From: Oxalobacteraceae bacterium | GTDB lineage: Bacteria; Pseudomonadota; Gammaproteobacteria; Burkholderiales; Burkholderiaceae_D | DNA length: 64,000 nt | Direction: 5' to 3' | Assembly (NCBI GenBank): GCA_003537575.1 | Contig: DPRS01000016.1 | Coordinates: 20,781-84,780, forward strand | Shown here: piece after piece, positions 53,677 to 61,782 of the stretch | Numbering within the stretch: the first letter of the stretch is position 1 | How the letters are laid out: every line of letters begins with the position of its first letter | Notes under the pieces: model-generated | Database searches by the model: none | Told to the model about the DNA's origin: nothing | What the model saw: only the letters and a program-made list of their open reading frames with translations | Made by a program: the position numbers and the translations under genes

Positions 53677-55718
53677 GCGAATTCGAGCAGCTACATCCAT
53701 CCCTGCAGTACCACGTGGTCAACACGCTGGGCTGGAGCACGCTGCGTCCGACCCAGCTGGCCGCAATTCCACCGATTCACGCAGGATCGCATTGCCTGCT
53801 GTTGGCACCTACGGCGGGGGGCAAGACCGAAGCGGCTGCCATCCCGATCCTGTCGCGGATGCTGAGGGAATCGTGGCCTGGAACGAGCGTGCTGTATATC
53901 TGCCCCATCAAGGCGCTGCTGAATAACCTTGAGCATCGTCTGACCCACTACGCGGGCCTTGTCGGGCGTACAGTGGAAGTCTGGCATGGCGACGTGTCGC
54001 AGTCCCGCAAGAAGAAGGCCCTGAAAGAAGCTCCCGACATCCTGCTGACGACGCCGGAGTCGATCGAAGCAATGCTGATCTCCGTCAGGGTAGATCGTCC
54101 CACTTGGTTTGGCAACTTGCGAGCCGTGGTTGTGGACGAGCTGCATGCCTTCGCTGCGGATGACCGCGGCTGGCACATGCGCTCGGTGCTGCAAAGGCTT
54201 GAGCATTATCTGCCGCAGCCCCTCCAGCGCATCGGCTTGTCGGCGACCGTCAGCAACCCGGTTGAACTGCTGGAATGGTTCGCGCCGGTCGGCGATCGGT
54301 GCGTAGTGGGCAGCGCCTCGGTAAGCACCGATGCCGATGTTACCATCGATCACGTTGGAACTTTAGAGAACGCCGCGACGGTCATCTCGCGCCTTCATCG
54401 GGGCGAAAAGCGCCTGGTGTTTTGTGACTCACGCAGCAGTGCGGAGCAGCTGAGCAGTATGCTCCGATCTAAAGAAGTGCGGACCTTCGTCAGCCATGCT
54501 TCGTTGAGTGCTTCCGAGCGAAGGCAAGCCGAAACCGCGTTTGGCGAAGAAAAGGATTGCGTGATAGTTGCGACATCGACGCTGGAGCTTGGCATTGATG
54601 TTGGTGACCTGGATCGAGTGATTCAGATCGACTCGCCTTCGACAGTGTCGTCGTTCTTGCAGCGCATGGGGCGGACTGGCAGACGATCAGGAAGTCAGCG
54701 GAACTGCCTATTTTTGACGACTAACCAAGATGCTTTCCTGTTGGCGTTGGGCGTGACCCATTTATGGTCTCAGGCCTGGGTCGAAGCAGCAAGGCCACCG
54801 GATGAGCCATGGCCAATCGCCGCGCAGCAGATTCTCGCGGCCACCCTGGAGCGGGGTGAATGGCCGGTGAACGAAGTCGTCGAACTGCTCAGCTGCTGCT
54901 TTCCGGAACTGCCGCCTGAGGGATTCAAATCGTTGATTAACCACATGATTCAGCAGGCGTACTTGGACTGCACGGAAGGACTTGTTCGCATCGGCCAGTG
55001 CACAGAACACGAGTTTGGCCGTGGTCACTATCGCGATCTCTTGGCGTCATTCAGTGGAGCGCAGCTCTTGACTGGTCGCTGTGGTAGTGCCGAAGTCGGG
55101 TACATCGACCCAACAGTGCTAACCGGGGAAGAGCCTCAACGGCTGCTACTCCTAGCTGGCCGTAGTTGGCTCGTGAAGGAGATCGAGTGGTCCAAGCGGA
55201 CGGTCTGGCTTGAGCCTGCGAAAGAGGGCGGCAAAGCCAGATGGATGGGCGGAGCGCGCAGCTTGAGCAGGGAAGTCTGTCAGGGCATTCGTGCAGCCTT
55301 GGTTGACGGACCATCTTCTTATGTTCATCTCTCCCAACGAGGCAAGAGCGAATTTGCTGTCTTGACGGAAGAACTGGGTGTGTCGGCCGGCGACCACTTT
55401 ATGTCGAGGAAGGAAGGTGGACAGATGCGCACTTGGACGTTCGCTGGCACGAAACAGAACCGGACATATGCTCGGAAGGCAGCCAAAGGGGGGGCGAGCG
55501 TCAAATTTGACGCGTTAAGCGTTCAGGCGCCAGCGACGGTATTCTTATTCACGGATGGTGACTACGAGACTTTGCAGCTTTCGCCTCATGAGCAAGAGCT
55601 GTTTGCCGAAGAACTAAAGTTTGGATCCTGTGTCCCGCCCAACCTTCTCGTGCGGACGATCCTCGCTCGTAATTTCATTGATTCCGTAACCTGTGCGTCA
55701 AGCCGAAGAAGCTCCTGA
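53673..55718 (+). CDS. brxHI: BREX type 2 Lhr-like helicase BrxHI
   Basis: A 681-residue SF2 helicase with GTG start. Motif I is APTAGGKTEAAAIPIL (APTAGGKT at 45-52), motif II VVVDELHAFAADDRGWH, motif III GLSATVSNP, and motif VI LQRMGRTGRRSGSQ. After the helicase core come Lhr-like C-terminal domains (GVSHLWSQAW-type stretch, then LAGRSWLVKEIEWSKRTVWL). BrxHI closes the type 2 operon. The coding strand then switches for the next two genes. Confidence 0.92.
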   Translation: MSEFEQLHPSLQYHVVNTLGWSTLRPTQLAAIPPIHAGSHCLLLAPTAGGKTEAAAIPILSRMLRESWPGTSVLYICPIKALLNNLEHRLTHYAGLVGRTVEVWHGDVSQSRKKKALKEAPDILLTTPESIEAMLISVRVDRPTWFGNLRAVVVDELHAFAADDRGWHMRSVLQRLEHYLPQPLQRIGLSATVSNPVELLEWFAPVGDRCVVGSASVSTDADVTIDHVGTLENAATVISRLHRGEKRLVFCDSRSSAEQLSSMLRSKEVRTFVSHASLSASERRQAETAFGEEKDCVIVATSTLELGIDVGDLDRVIQIDSPSTVSSFLQRMGRTGRRSGSQRNCLFLTTNQDAFLLALGVTHLWSQAWVEAARPPDEPWPIAAQQILAATLERGEWPVNEVVELLSCCFPELPPEGFKSLINHMIQQAYLDCTEGLVRIGQCTEHEFGRGHYRDLLASFSGAQLLTGRCGSAEVGYIDPTVLTGEEPQRLLLLAGRSWLVKEIEWSKRTVWLEPAKEGGKARWMGGARSLSREVCQGIRAALVDGPSSYVHLSQRGKSEFAVLTEELGVSAGDHFMSRKEGGQMRTWTFAGTKQNRTYARKAAKGGASVKFDALSVQAPATVFLFTDGDYETLQLSPHEQELFAEELKFGSCVPPNLLVRTILARNFIDSVTCASSRRSS

Positions 55719-55775
55719 TACGAGAGAAGCCGGAGCTAGGTATAGAAGCGTCCCCCTATACGGCAGCATGACCAC

Positions 55776-56414
55776 TCATTGCGAACGTGCGTTGGTGTTA
55801 GCCACGGACTCGTTGCTGGCCGGCGGTTGAGGTTCGTCCCTAGCATTCTTGGCGGTAAGGATCGCAAACTGTTGTTCGCGCATATGCAACGCATTGAGGC
55901 GCTCAAAGAGGTCAATTTTGGTGTCCGCTTTCAGGCGATCACCTTCCGCCATACGTGCAACTAAATCGTCTAAATCGGCAGCGCAAAGCACTTTGTTAAA
56001 CTCTTTAGTCTTGTTGATGAACACTAGAGCATTTTTTTTCCGAGCTAGAAGTTCAATCACGTTGCTCAAGGTCCCCGTACTCTTTGCATCCCAGATCATT
56101 AAGCCGTGATCAGCCGCTACAGCCATTTCTATATCCTTTGCAGTGAAATAGGCGCGCGAACCGGGCTTATGATAGGTGGTAACGGAGTGGACTTTCCAGT
56201 TGCCAATATTGTTGCGAGGCGTCTTTCCGGTGCAATAAATTGTCACGTCCCGCGCGCCATTCTCAAATAGAAACTGCTGTATAGACGTATCTGCGCCGTC
56301 AGCATCACCGAGCAGGATCAGGTGTTCCTGAACGATGATATTCATCAACCGCTCCTGAACTTTTAAGTCCAAGCGTTTGATGGTAATTGATCCAGCAATG
56401 AAGATAGTGGGCAC
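55776..56414 (-). CDS. SLOG-like nucleotide-binding protein
   Basis: About 212 residues from GTG 56414 (preceded by GGAAG); an in-frame TTG at 56429 is the alternative. The N-terminus TIFIAGSITIKRLDLKVQER, then LILLGDADGADTSIQQFLFE, looks like the Rossmann fold of SLOG/DprA-like proteins, with GDADGADT as the nucleotide-binding loop. MIWDAKSTGTLSNVIELLAR resembles the second SLOG motif. SLOG proteins are proposed to bind or make nucleotide signals in conflict systems. It is translated after the phosphoribosyltransferase gene, with an overlap or a 5-bp gap. Confidence 0.68.
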   Translation of the reverse strand: MPTIFIAGSITIKRLDLKVQERLMNIIVQEHLILLGDADGADTSIQQFLFENGARDVTIYCTGKTPRNNIGNWKVHSVTTYHKPGSRAYFTAKDIEMAVAADHGLMIWDAKSTGTLSNVIELLARKKNALVFINKTKEFNKVLCAADLDDLVARMAEGDRLKADTKIDLFERLNALHMREQQFAILTAKNARDEPQPPASNESVANTNARSQ

Positions 56415-56419
56415 TGAAT

Positions 56420-57001
56420 TTACTTCCAAGTTAGGGCAGCAACGAAAATTTTGTTAATTTTCGCATAGGTCCGCAAAACAGCGCATGCAGCTTCCATCGA
56501 AGCGCCTGAGTCGAAAAGGTCATCCAGCACAAGCGCGTTGTATTTGCCATCGCCGCCGATTTGATCGTTCAAGCTAATCGTGCCCGCCAACGCCTTGTCT
56601 TTTTCCTCGCGAGTGTGCAAGTCTTTCAACGACTGCCCAGTGTAATTTTTGAGCAGAATGTTCTCGAAGGAGAGGACACCGAGCTTATTGGCTAGCGTGG
56701 TAGCTACGGCGTGTACAGGTTGTTTCGCCCGCTGCCTACTGGCCGGCATGGGTATCACTAGGCCAATGGGCCCGAGGTGAGGAACAATATGTTCAGTCAC
56801 CGCCTGTGCCAATAGCTCCGCTTGATCCCACTGGGATTTGTACTTAAGCTGATACACTGCTTCGCCCACCTCGGTTCGCTCGTTGTCGAACTGAGGACGA
56901 CCAAATTCGTTGTCACCTAAATAAGTGCTGCGTAACATGTGCTTATCTAGCGCATAGCCCTTATCCCAATTGCCATAAATTTCCTTGATGTTCCCTTTCA
57001 T
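56420..57001 (-). CDS. Phosphoribosyltransferase (ComF/PurF-like fold) paired with a SLOG protein
   Basis: A 193-residue protein. The PRPP-binding signature NALVLDDLFDSGASMEAA lies near residues 154-171. An N-terminal part (IYGNWDKGYALDKHMLRSTY, then RTEVGEAVYQLKYK) precedes LVIPMPASRQRAKQPVHAVA, the ComF-like layout. It probably transfers or processes a ribose-phosphate group, and the nucleotide product could be read by the SLOG partner. Both genes are less GC-rich than BREX and stand on the opposite strand, next to the integrase, consistent with a separate cassette in the island. Confidence 0.78.
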   Translation of the reverse strand: MKGNIKEIYGNWDKGYALDKHMLRSTYLGDNEFGRPQFDNERTEVGEAVYQLKYKSQWDQAELLAQAVTEHIVPHLGPIGLVIPMPASRQRAKQPVHAVATTLANKLGVLSFENILLKNYTGQSLKDLHTREEKDKALAGTISLNDQIGGDGKYNALVLDDLFDSGASMEAACAVLRTYAKINKIFVAALTWK

Positions 57002-57216
57002 ACAGCCCTTTGATTATCAATTAGTAATTCCATATAGGCATGGATTTCCGATAATCAAGAACCAGAATTATATAAATGCTTCGTAACATCAAGTCAAAAG
57101 ACATGTTTTGCAAACAAGAATTTCGGCTTGTTGATTTAAAGTCGTCCTAGGATAGGCGAGGCAATACCCCTCCGTTCCGTTACACTAACCAAGTGAAAAT
57201 CGGGGTGAGATGTCTT

Positions 57217-58413
57217 TCAGGGAAAGTCCCCACTAACCACCAGCCCATCCAGAAAATCCGCCCACGCCTGCATCATCCGCCGCCTTTCGGGCAAATGTTC
57301 CGCATAGTTGTAGGCAGCACGCACGGTGTCGCGCTCGGCGTGCGCCAGCTGGCGCTCAATGGCGTCCCGGTGCCACCCCTGTTCGTTGAGCAGCGTGCTG
57401 GCCATGCTGCGAAAGCCGTGACCAGTCATCTGGTCGCTGGCATACCCAAGCCGGCGCAGCGCGGCATTCACCGTGTTTTCGCTCATCGGACGGCCGTTGG
57501 TCCTGGCGCCCGGAAAAACGTAGCGGCCACGCCCGGTCAGCGGCTGCAATTCGCGCAGGATGGCAATCGCCTGCGTGGACAGCGGCACGATGTGCTGTGC
57601 GCGCATTTTCATCCGCGCGGCAGGGATGCGCCATTCCGCCGTGTCCAAGTTGAACTCCTGCCATTCGGCCTTGCGCAGTTCGCCTGGTCTCACGAACACG
57701 AGCGGGGCCAGCCGCAACGCGCACTTGGTGACGAGGGATCCCTGGTAGCCGGCGATCGTGCGCAGCAGTTCGCCGATGGCCTGGGGTTCGGTGATCGAGG
57801 CGTGATGCTTGCCCTTGCTAGGGGGAATAGCGCCGCGCAGGTCGGCGGCCGGGTCGCGCGTGGCGCGGCCGGTGGCAATGGCATATCGGAATATTTGGCT
57901 GCAGTTCTGCAGGGCACGGTGGGCGGTTTCCACCGCGCCGCGGTTTTCCACGCGGCGCAGGGCCTGCAGCAATTCCGGCGCGGTGATGCCACCGATCGGC
58001 TTCTTGCCCAGCCAGGGAAACACGTCCCGTTCCAGCCGCCGGATAATCTTGTCGGCATGGCCGGCGGACCAGACCGGTGCGAACTTGCCAAACCATTCGC
58101 GGGCGACCACTTCGAAGCCATCCGCCTGATCATCGGCTTGAGACGCCCTGGCCGCCTTCCGGTTTGCTCCCGGATCGATGCCGTTGGCAAGCTGGCCGCG
58201 CGCGGCGTCCCGCTTGAGGCGTGCCTGCTTGAGTGAAACGTCGGGATAGGTGCCCAGCGACAGGAGCTTTTCCCTGCCGTCGAAACGATACTTGAGGCGC
58301 CACCACTTGCCCCCGGCGGGAGCAACGATCAGGAACAGTCCCAGGGCGTCGAACAGCTTGACCTGCCTGGCGCCGGGCCTGGCATTGCGGAGGACGGTGT
58401 CGGTCAGGGCCAT
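57217..58413 (-). CDS. P4-type tyrosine integrase beside ssrA
   Basis: A 398-residue integrase. The N-terminal DUF4102 arm-binding domain reads LFDALGLFLIVAPAGGKWWR, then GREKLLSLGTYPDVSLKQAR. The catalytic domain shows Arg in FVRPGELRKAEW, HGFRSMAST (HxxR), and QLAHAERDTVRAAYNY with the His and the nucleophilic Tyr. P4-type integrases use the 3' ends of tRNA genes and tmRNA as attachment sites; here the ssrA 3' end lies 165 bp upstream. Four GGGGTAA-type motifs between them look like arm sites. It is the right-hand boundary of the island. Confidence 0.93.
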   Translation of the reverse strand: MALTDTVLRNARPGARQVKLFDALGLFLIVAPAGGKWWRLKYRFDGREKLLSLGTYPDVSLKQARLKRDAARGQLANGIDPGANRKAARASQADDQADGFEVVAREWFGKFAPVWSAGHADKIIRRLERDVFPWLGKKPIGGITAPELLQALRRVENRGAVETAHRALQNCSQIFRYAIATGRATRDPAADLRGAIPPSKGKHHASITEPQAIGELLRTIAGYQGSLVTKCALRLAPLVFVRPGELRKAEWQEFNLDTAEWRIPAARMKMRAQHIVPLSTQAIAILRELQPLTGRGRYVFPGARTNGRPMSENTVNAALRRLGYASDQMTGHGFRSMASTLLNEQGWHRDAIERQLAHAERDTVRAAYNYAEHLPERRRMMQAWADFLDGLVVSGDFP

Positions 58414-58416
58414 GAT

Positions 58417-58476
58417 GGGGGTAACTCCTGTCAGGGGTAACCAGTGACCCCAAAATTTACCCCCGCTTACCCCCGG
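58417..58476. promoter_or_regulatory. Integrase arm-type binding sites
   Basis: Four copies of GGGGTAA occur within 60 bp: GGGGGTAAC at 58417-58425, GGGGTAAC at 58434-58441, and inverted TTACCCCCG at 58457-58465 and 58467-58475. Such clusters upstream of an integrase usually bind its N-terminal domain during recombination and can also repress the int promoter. Confidence 0.5.
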
Positions 58477-58510
58477 ATGTCAATGAGCCATGCCGGACGT
58501 CAAAAAACAA

Positions 58511-58546
58511 AAAATCCACGTAAAATCAAGATCTTACGTGGATTTT
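58511..58546 (-). terminator. Terminator of ssrA
   Basis: Thirteen-base arms AAAATCCACGTAA (58511-58523) and TTACGTGGATTTT (58534-58546). On the minus strand the hairpin is followed by T-rich sequence, so it ends the leftward tmRNA transcript 30 bp after its 3' end. Confidence 0.65.
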
Positions 58547-58578
58547 CGGACTACTTTGGACGTCTTGAAACGTGTGAA

Positions 58579-58954
58579 TGGTGGAGACGGCGGGAATCGA
58601 ACCCGCGTCCAGAAGCACTCTACAGACAGTTCTACATACTTAGTGCTGCCATTTAATTTAACCCTGCCGACGCGGACGCACACGCTTCGTCAAGGCGAGT
58701 CACCTAGATTTAACGCTACGCCAAGTAACCCGACGCAACGCGATTCCCTGTGTATGACTCTACTGCTGTTGCCAGCCCGCCCCAGGAACAAGACGGTGTA
58801 GAGCTAGAAAGTTCTTAGGTTTCTAGAGGTTTACGCTGCGAGAGCGTAAGATTCATCGTTTGCATTTAAGCATTTCCGGTTGGATTAACGAGGTAGCCAG
58901 TCCTCGGTATGCCCTGCGCTGCTTTGCAACCCCTGTCGAAACCAGGTCGTCCCC
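58579..58954 (-). ncRNA. ssrA: tmRNA
   Basis: On the minus strand the 5' end reads GGGGACGACCTGGTTTCGAC and the 3' end has the tRNA-like T-arm GGTTCGATTCCCGCCGTC ending in encoded CCA. The tag sequence (58831-58863) translates to ANDESYALAA with a TAA stop. Both halves of the tRNA-like domain and the tag are intact, so the neighbouring integration has kept the gene functional. tmRNA with SmpB rescues stalled ribosomes. Its 3' end is the probable attachment site of the P4-type integrase. Confidence 0.95.
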
Positions 58955-59049
58955 AAAACAGTTACTGCCATTATAGTTCAGAAGATGGGGATGCGCAGGG
59001 CGCTTTCAAGGCCTGCCAAGGAAAATTCGCTTCAAGGCCGCAAGTTGCT

Positions 59050-59715
59050 TCAGTTCGTGTTCAATAACGCAAGCAATTGCAGCGGACTCTCGACCAGTAC
59101 GTCCGCTTCCCACGTGAGCGGATCGACATTGCCGCAATATCCCCAGCCGGCGCCGATGGTGGCCATGCCTGCCGCGCGCCCGGCCTGGATATCGCGCAAA
59201 TCGTCGCCGACGTACCAGCATGCTTCACTCGCCAGGCCAATCCGGCCGGCTGCTTCCAGCAAGGGTTGCGGATGCGGCTTGGCATGCGGCGTGGTGTCGC
59301 CGGAGATGACGCAGGCGGCGTCGCCCAGGCCGATCAGCGGCACCAGCGCATCGGTGAAGCGGGCCGGCTTGTTGGTGACGATGCCCCACTGCAGCCCGGC
59401 TTGTTCAAGTCCGTCCAGCATGTCGCGGATGCCGTCGAACAGGCTGGTATGAATGGCAATCGCGGCGGCGTAATTGTCCAGAAATTCGACGCGCATCGCG
59501 GCGAATTCCGGAGCATCCGGGCTGATGCCGAAGGCGGCGCCAAGCAGGCCGCGCGCGCCGGCCGAGGCGACCGGGCGCAACTGTTCGTACGGCACCGCCG
59601 CCAGTCCGCGCGCGCTGCGCATCAGGTTGACGGCGGCGGCGAGGTCGGGCGCGGTATCGGCGAGCGTGCCGTCGAGATCGAACAGCACGGCGCGGGGAAG
59701 ACGCAGTCGCATCAT
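59050..59715 (-). CDS. HAD-family phosphatase (phosphoglycolate / N-acetylmuramate 6-phosphate phosphatase type)
   Basis: A 221-residue HAD hydrolase. Motif I is VLFDLDGTLADTAPDL, followed by GIVTNKPARFT (motif II Thr region), and then CWYVGDDLRDIQAGRAAGM (motif IV). This fits the Gph-like clade. It directly follows ubiG, the position of mupP in pseudomonads, where the enzyme recycles N-acetylmuramate 6-phosphate; phosphoglycolate phosphatase is the other reading. The start is one of two adjacent ATG codons at 59715; 59760 would add a low-quality leader. Core chromosome. Confidence 0.88.
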   Translation of the reverse strand: MMRLRLPRAVLFDLDGTLADTAPDLAAAVNLMRSARGLAAVPYEQLRPVASAGARGLLGAAFGISPDAPEFAAMRVEFLDNYAAAIAIHTSLFDGIRDMLDGLEQAGLQWGIVTNKPARFTDALVPLIGLGDAACVISGDTTPHAKPHPQPLLEAAGRIGLASEACWYVGDDLRDIQAGRAAGMATIGAGWGYCGNVDPLTWEADVLVESPLQLLALLNTN

Positions 59716-59741
59716 GCAGGCTTCTCTTTGCGGAGGGGAGT

Positions 59742-60437
59742 TCAGCCGGGGCGGCTGCACGCCACCAGGTAATTGACGCTGGTATCCTGGCTAAGCGAAT
59801 ACACCTTGGTCAGCGGGTTGTAACCCATGCCTTTCAGGCTGTCCAGGCTCAGCCCGGCTTCACGGATGAAGCGCGCCAGTTCCGCCGGCGTCAGGAATTT
59901 GGCGTAATCGTGGGTGCCCCGCGGCAAGAGCTTGAGCAGGTATTCCGCGCCGATCACCGCATGCAGGTAAGACTTGGGATTGCGGTTGAGGGTGGAGAAG
60001 AATACATGTCCGCCCGGTTTCACCAGGGTGGCGCAAGCCTTGACGATGGAAGCGGGGTCCGGCACGTGCTCCAGCATTTCCATGCAGGTCACCACGTCGT
60101 ATTGCCCGGGTTCGCGCGCGGCCAGCGCTTCGGCGGCGATCAGTTCGTAACGCACCTGGACGCCCGATTCGAGGCTGTGCAGGTCGGCCACTTTCAGCGG
60201 CTTTTCCGACAGGTCGATGCCGGTGACATGCGCGCCTTTCTTCGCCATCGATTCGGCCAGGATGCCGCCGCCGCAGCCGACGTCGACAACTTTCTTGCCG
60301 GCGAGGGGCGCGCGCGCGTTGATCCATTCCAGGCGCAGGGGATTGATTTCGTGCAGGGGACGGAATTCGGAAGTCGGATCCCACCAATGATGGGCAAGCT
60401 CGCCGAATTTCTGGAGTTCTAGAGGGTCAGCATTCAT
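59742..60437 (-). CDS. ubiG: Ubiquinone biosynthesis O-methyltransferase
   Basis: A 231-residue SAM-dependent methyltransferase starting MNADPLELQKFGELAHHWWD, the usual UbiG opening. SAM motif I is VVDVGCGGGILAESMAKKG, later motifs VVTCMEMLEHVPDP and VFFSTLNRNPKSYL. UbiG performs both O-methylations in ubiquinone synthesis. An upstream in-frame ATG at 60473 would run through the terminator of the ompA-like gene, so 60437 is preferred. The HAD phosphatase follows 26 bp downstream, probably in one operon. Confidence 0.95.
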   Translation of the reverse strand: MNADPLELQKFGELAHHWWDPTSEFRPLHEINPLRLEWINARAPLAGKKVVDVGCGGGILAESMAKKGAHVTGIDLSEKPLKVADLHSLESGVQVRYELIAAEALAAREPGQYDVVTCMEMLEHVPDPASIVKACATLVKPGGHVFFSTLNRNPKSYLHAVIGAEYLLKLLPRGTHDYAKFLTPAELARFIREAGLSLDSLKGMGYNPLTKVYSLSQDTSVNYLVACSRPG

Positions 60438-60477
60438 ATGCAAATGATAGCGGCAAAGCCGGTTTGTCGCCATAACA

Positions 60478-60503
60478 AAAAACCCCGCCGCAGCGGGGTT
60501 TTT
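60478..60503 (-). terminator. Rho-independent terminator of the ompA-like gene
   Basis: Arms AACCCCGC (60481-60488) and GCGGGGTT (60493-60500) with a CGCA loop, flanked by A- and T-runs. On the minus strand it lies 18 bp after the porin-like gene. Confidence 0.8.
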
Positions 60504-60521
60504 CAGGAGTAAAACCGGATA

Positions 60522-61178
60522 TTACTTGGTACGGGTACCGACGACTTCGACTTCCACGCGACGGTTCGGCTGCTGGCACTTGATCTGTGCTGCGCGATTG
60601 CCCTTGCAGTCGGTGGTGACCGGCGAGGTTTCGCCCTTGCCTTCGGTGTAGACGCGGTTTTCTTCCACGCCCTTTTCAACCAGGTAAGCCTTGACGGCTT
60701 CAGCGCGCTTGACCGACAGCTTCTGATTGTAGGCATCGCCACCGATCGTGTCGGTGTGGCCGGTGGCAACGATCACTTCCAGTTGCATGCCGAACAGCTT
60801 CAGGAACAGGTCGTCCAGTTTTTGCTTGCCTTCTGGCTTCAGCACAGCCTTGTTGAAGTCGAACAGGGTGTCAGCGGAGAAGGTGACTTTTTCAGCTTGC
60901 GGAGCAGGCTTGGCAGCCGGAGCAGCCGGAGCGGCAGCCGGTTGAGCCGGAGCAGCAGCTTGGGCCAGAGGACCATCGCAACCCGGAACCGCGTCAGCCG
61001 GGGTCCAGTGAGTGGCGCGCCAGCACAGGCCGGTCGTGCTGCGGGCAACGACGCCGCGAGCGTCTTGCAGATAGGCGCTCTTCGGAGTTGCTGCCTTGAT
61101 ATCCGTGACTTGCGCAGTCGCAGAGAAAGCCATTACTGCAGAAGAAGCAGCGAAAACAATTTTTACAAACTTATTCAT
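60522..61178 (-). CDS. OmpA-family outer membrane protein
   Basis: A 218-residue protein. A signal peptide (MNKFVKIVFAASSAVMAFSA, cleavage near TAQ) is followed by a short N-terminal region, an Ala/Pro-rich linker (about 72-95) and a C-terminal OmpA-like peptidoglycan-binding domain from residue ~98 with TLFDFNKAVLKPEGKQKLDD, TGHTDTIGGDAYNQKLSVKR and PNRRVEVEVVG. It lacks the eight-strand barrel of long OmpA, as in other small Burkholderiales members. GAGGGG precedes the ATG at 61178. It tethers the outer membrane to the wall. A strong terminator follows. Confidence 0.92.
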   Translation of the reverse strand: MNKFVKIVFAASSAVMAFSATAQVTDIKAATPKSAYLQDARGVVARSTTGLCWRATHWTPADAVPGCDGPLAQAAAPAQPAAAPAAPAAKPAPQAEKVTFSADTLFDFNKAVLKPEGKQKLDDLFLKLFGMQLEVIVATGHTDTIGGDAYNQKLSVKRAEAVKAYLVEKGVEENRVYTEGKGETSPVTTDCKGNRAAQIKCQQPNRRVEVEVVGTRTK

Positions 61179-61782
61179 ATTTCCCCTCTCGGATGAGATT
61201 TCTGCACAGAAGCTGCGCAACCATTGACAAAGTTGATAACAAACGAACGAATCATAACATGTTGTTCATGCCCCTACACCCCAAATATAGCCACACAGTA
61301 AGAGCACAACTTGATGCTATTCTGCCACAGGCTTGTCATTCAGGCTAAATTGCTAAATAGTCCAGCGAGTTCTTTTTGCCTCGTGTTGCTTTTATGCGAC
61401 GCGCGCTTAAGACAAAATTGTTGTATTGAAAACTTATTGGCAGGTGGCCAATATCGCTTCACACGGGACTCTTCGGACAGCGCCATGGCGTATTGCGTGT
61501 TGCTGCATTTTCAAGGCGATTTCGGCCTCAGTGTAGCGGCGAATCAAGCTTTATTTTTGCTTTTTTATAAAGCTTGTCGAGCTTGTTGCTCTGGATGACT
61601 GCTTGAGGCTATTGCCAGCCGGCCGGCACGCTGTTTTCCCTCGCCAATGGCGACCGATGGGGAATCGGCCGGGTAAGAGGGGTGCCATGTTAAAATCGTT
61701 TGTTTTTTGACGGCTACGGCAAGCACTTGCGCACGTAGCCGAATCACTCACCGTTTTTAGCCTTTATCCTGTCGACCAGCCA
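61179..61782. other. Divergent intergenic region between the ompA-like gene and gyrA
   Basis: About 600 bp without a gene, holding the two divergent promoters. An IR of CAAGCTTTAT/ATAAAGCTTG around a T-rich loop lies at 61545-61576. A stronger hairpin, CGGCTACG (61711-61718) with CGTAGCCG (61734-61741) and an inner GCAAG/TTGC pairing, sits 42 bp before gyrA and may structure its leader. Confidence 0.5.

Noticed and set aside
36551..55718. Type 1 BREX
   Set aside because: There is no Lon-like BrxL, BrxA or BrxB. PglW, BrxD and BrxHI define type 2.
28410..58579. Prophage
   Set aside because: The integrase and AlpA gene are phage-like, but no capsid, tail, terminase or lysis genes are present.
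61711..61741. Hairpin before gyrA as a terminator or riboswitch
   Set aside because: There is no T-run after the hairpin on either strand, and it does not match a riboswitch that I know; noted as a possible leader structure.
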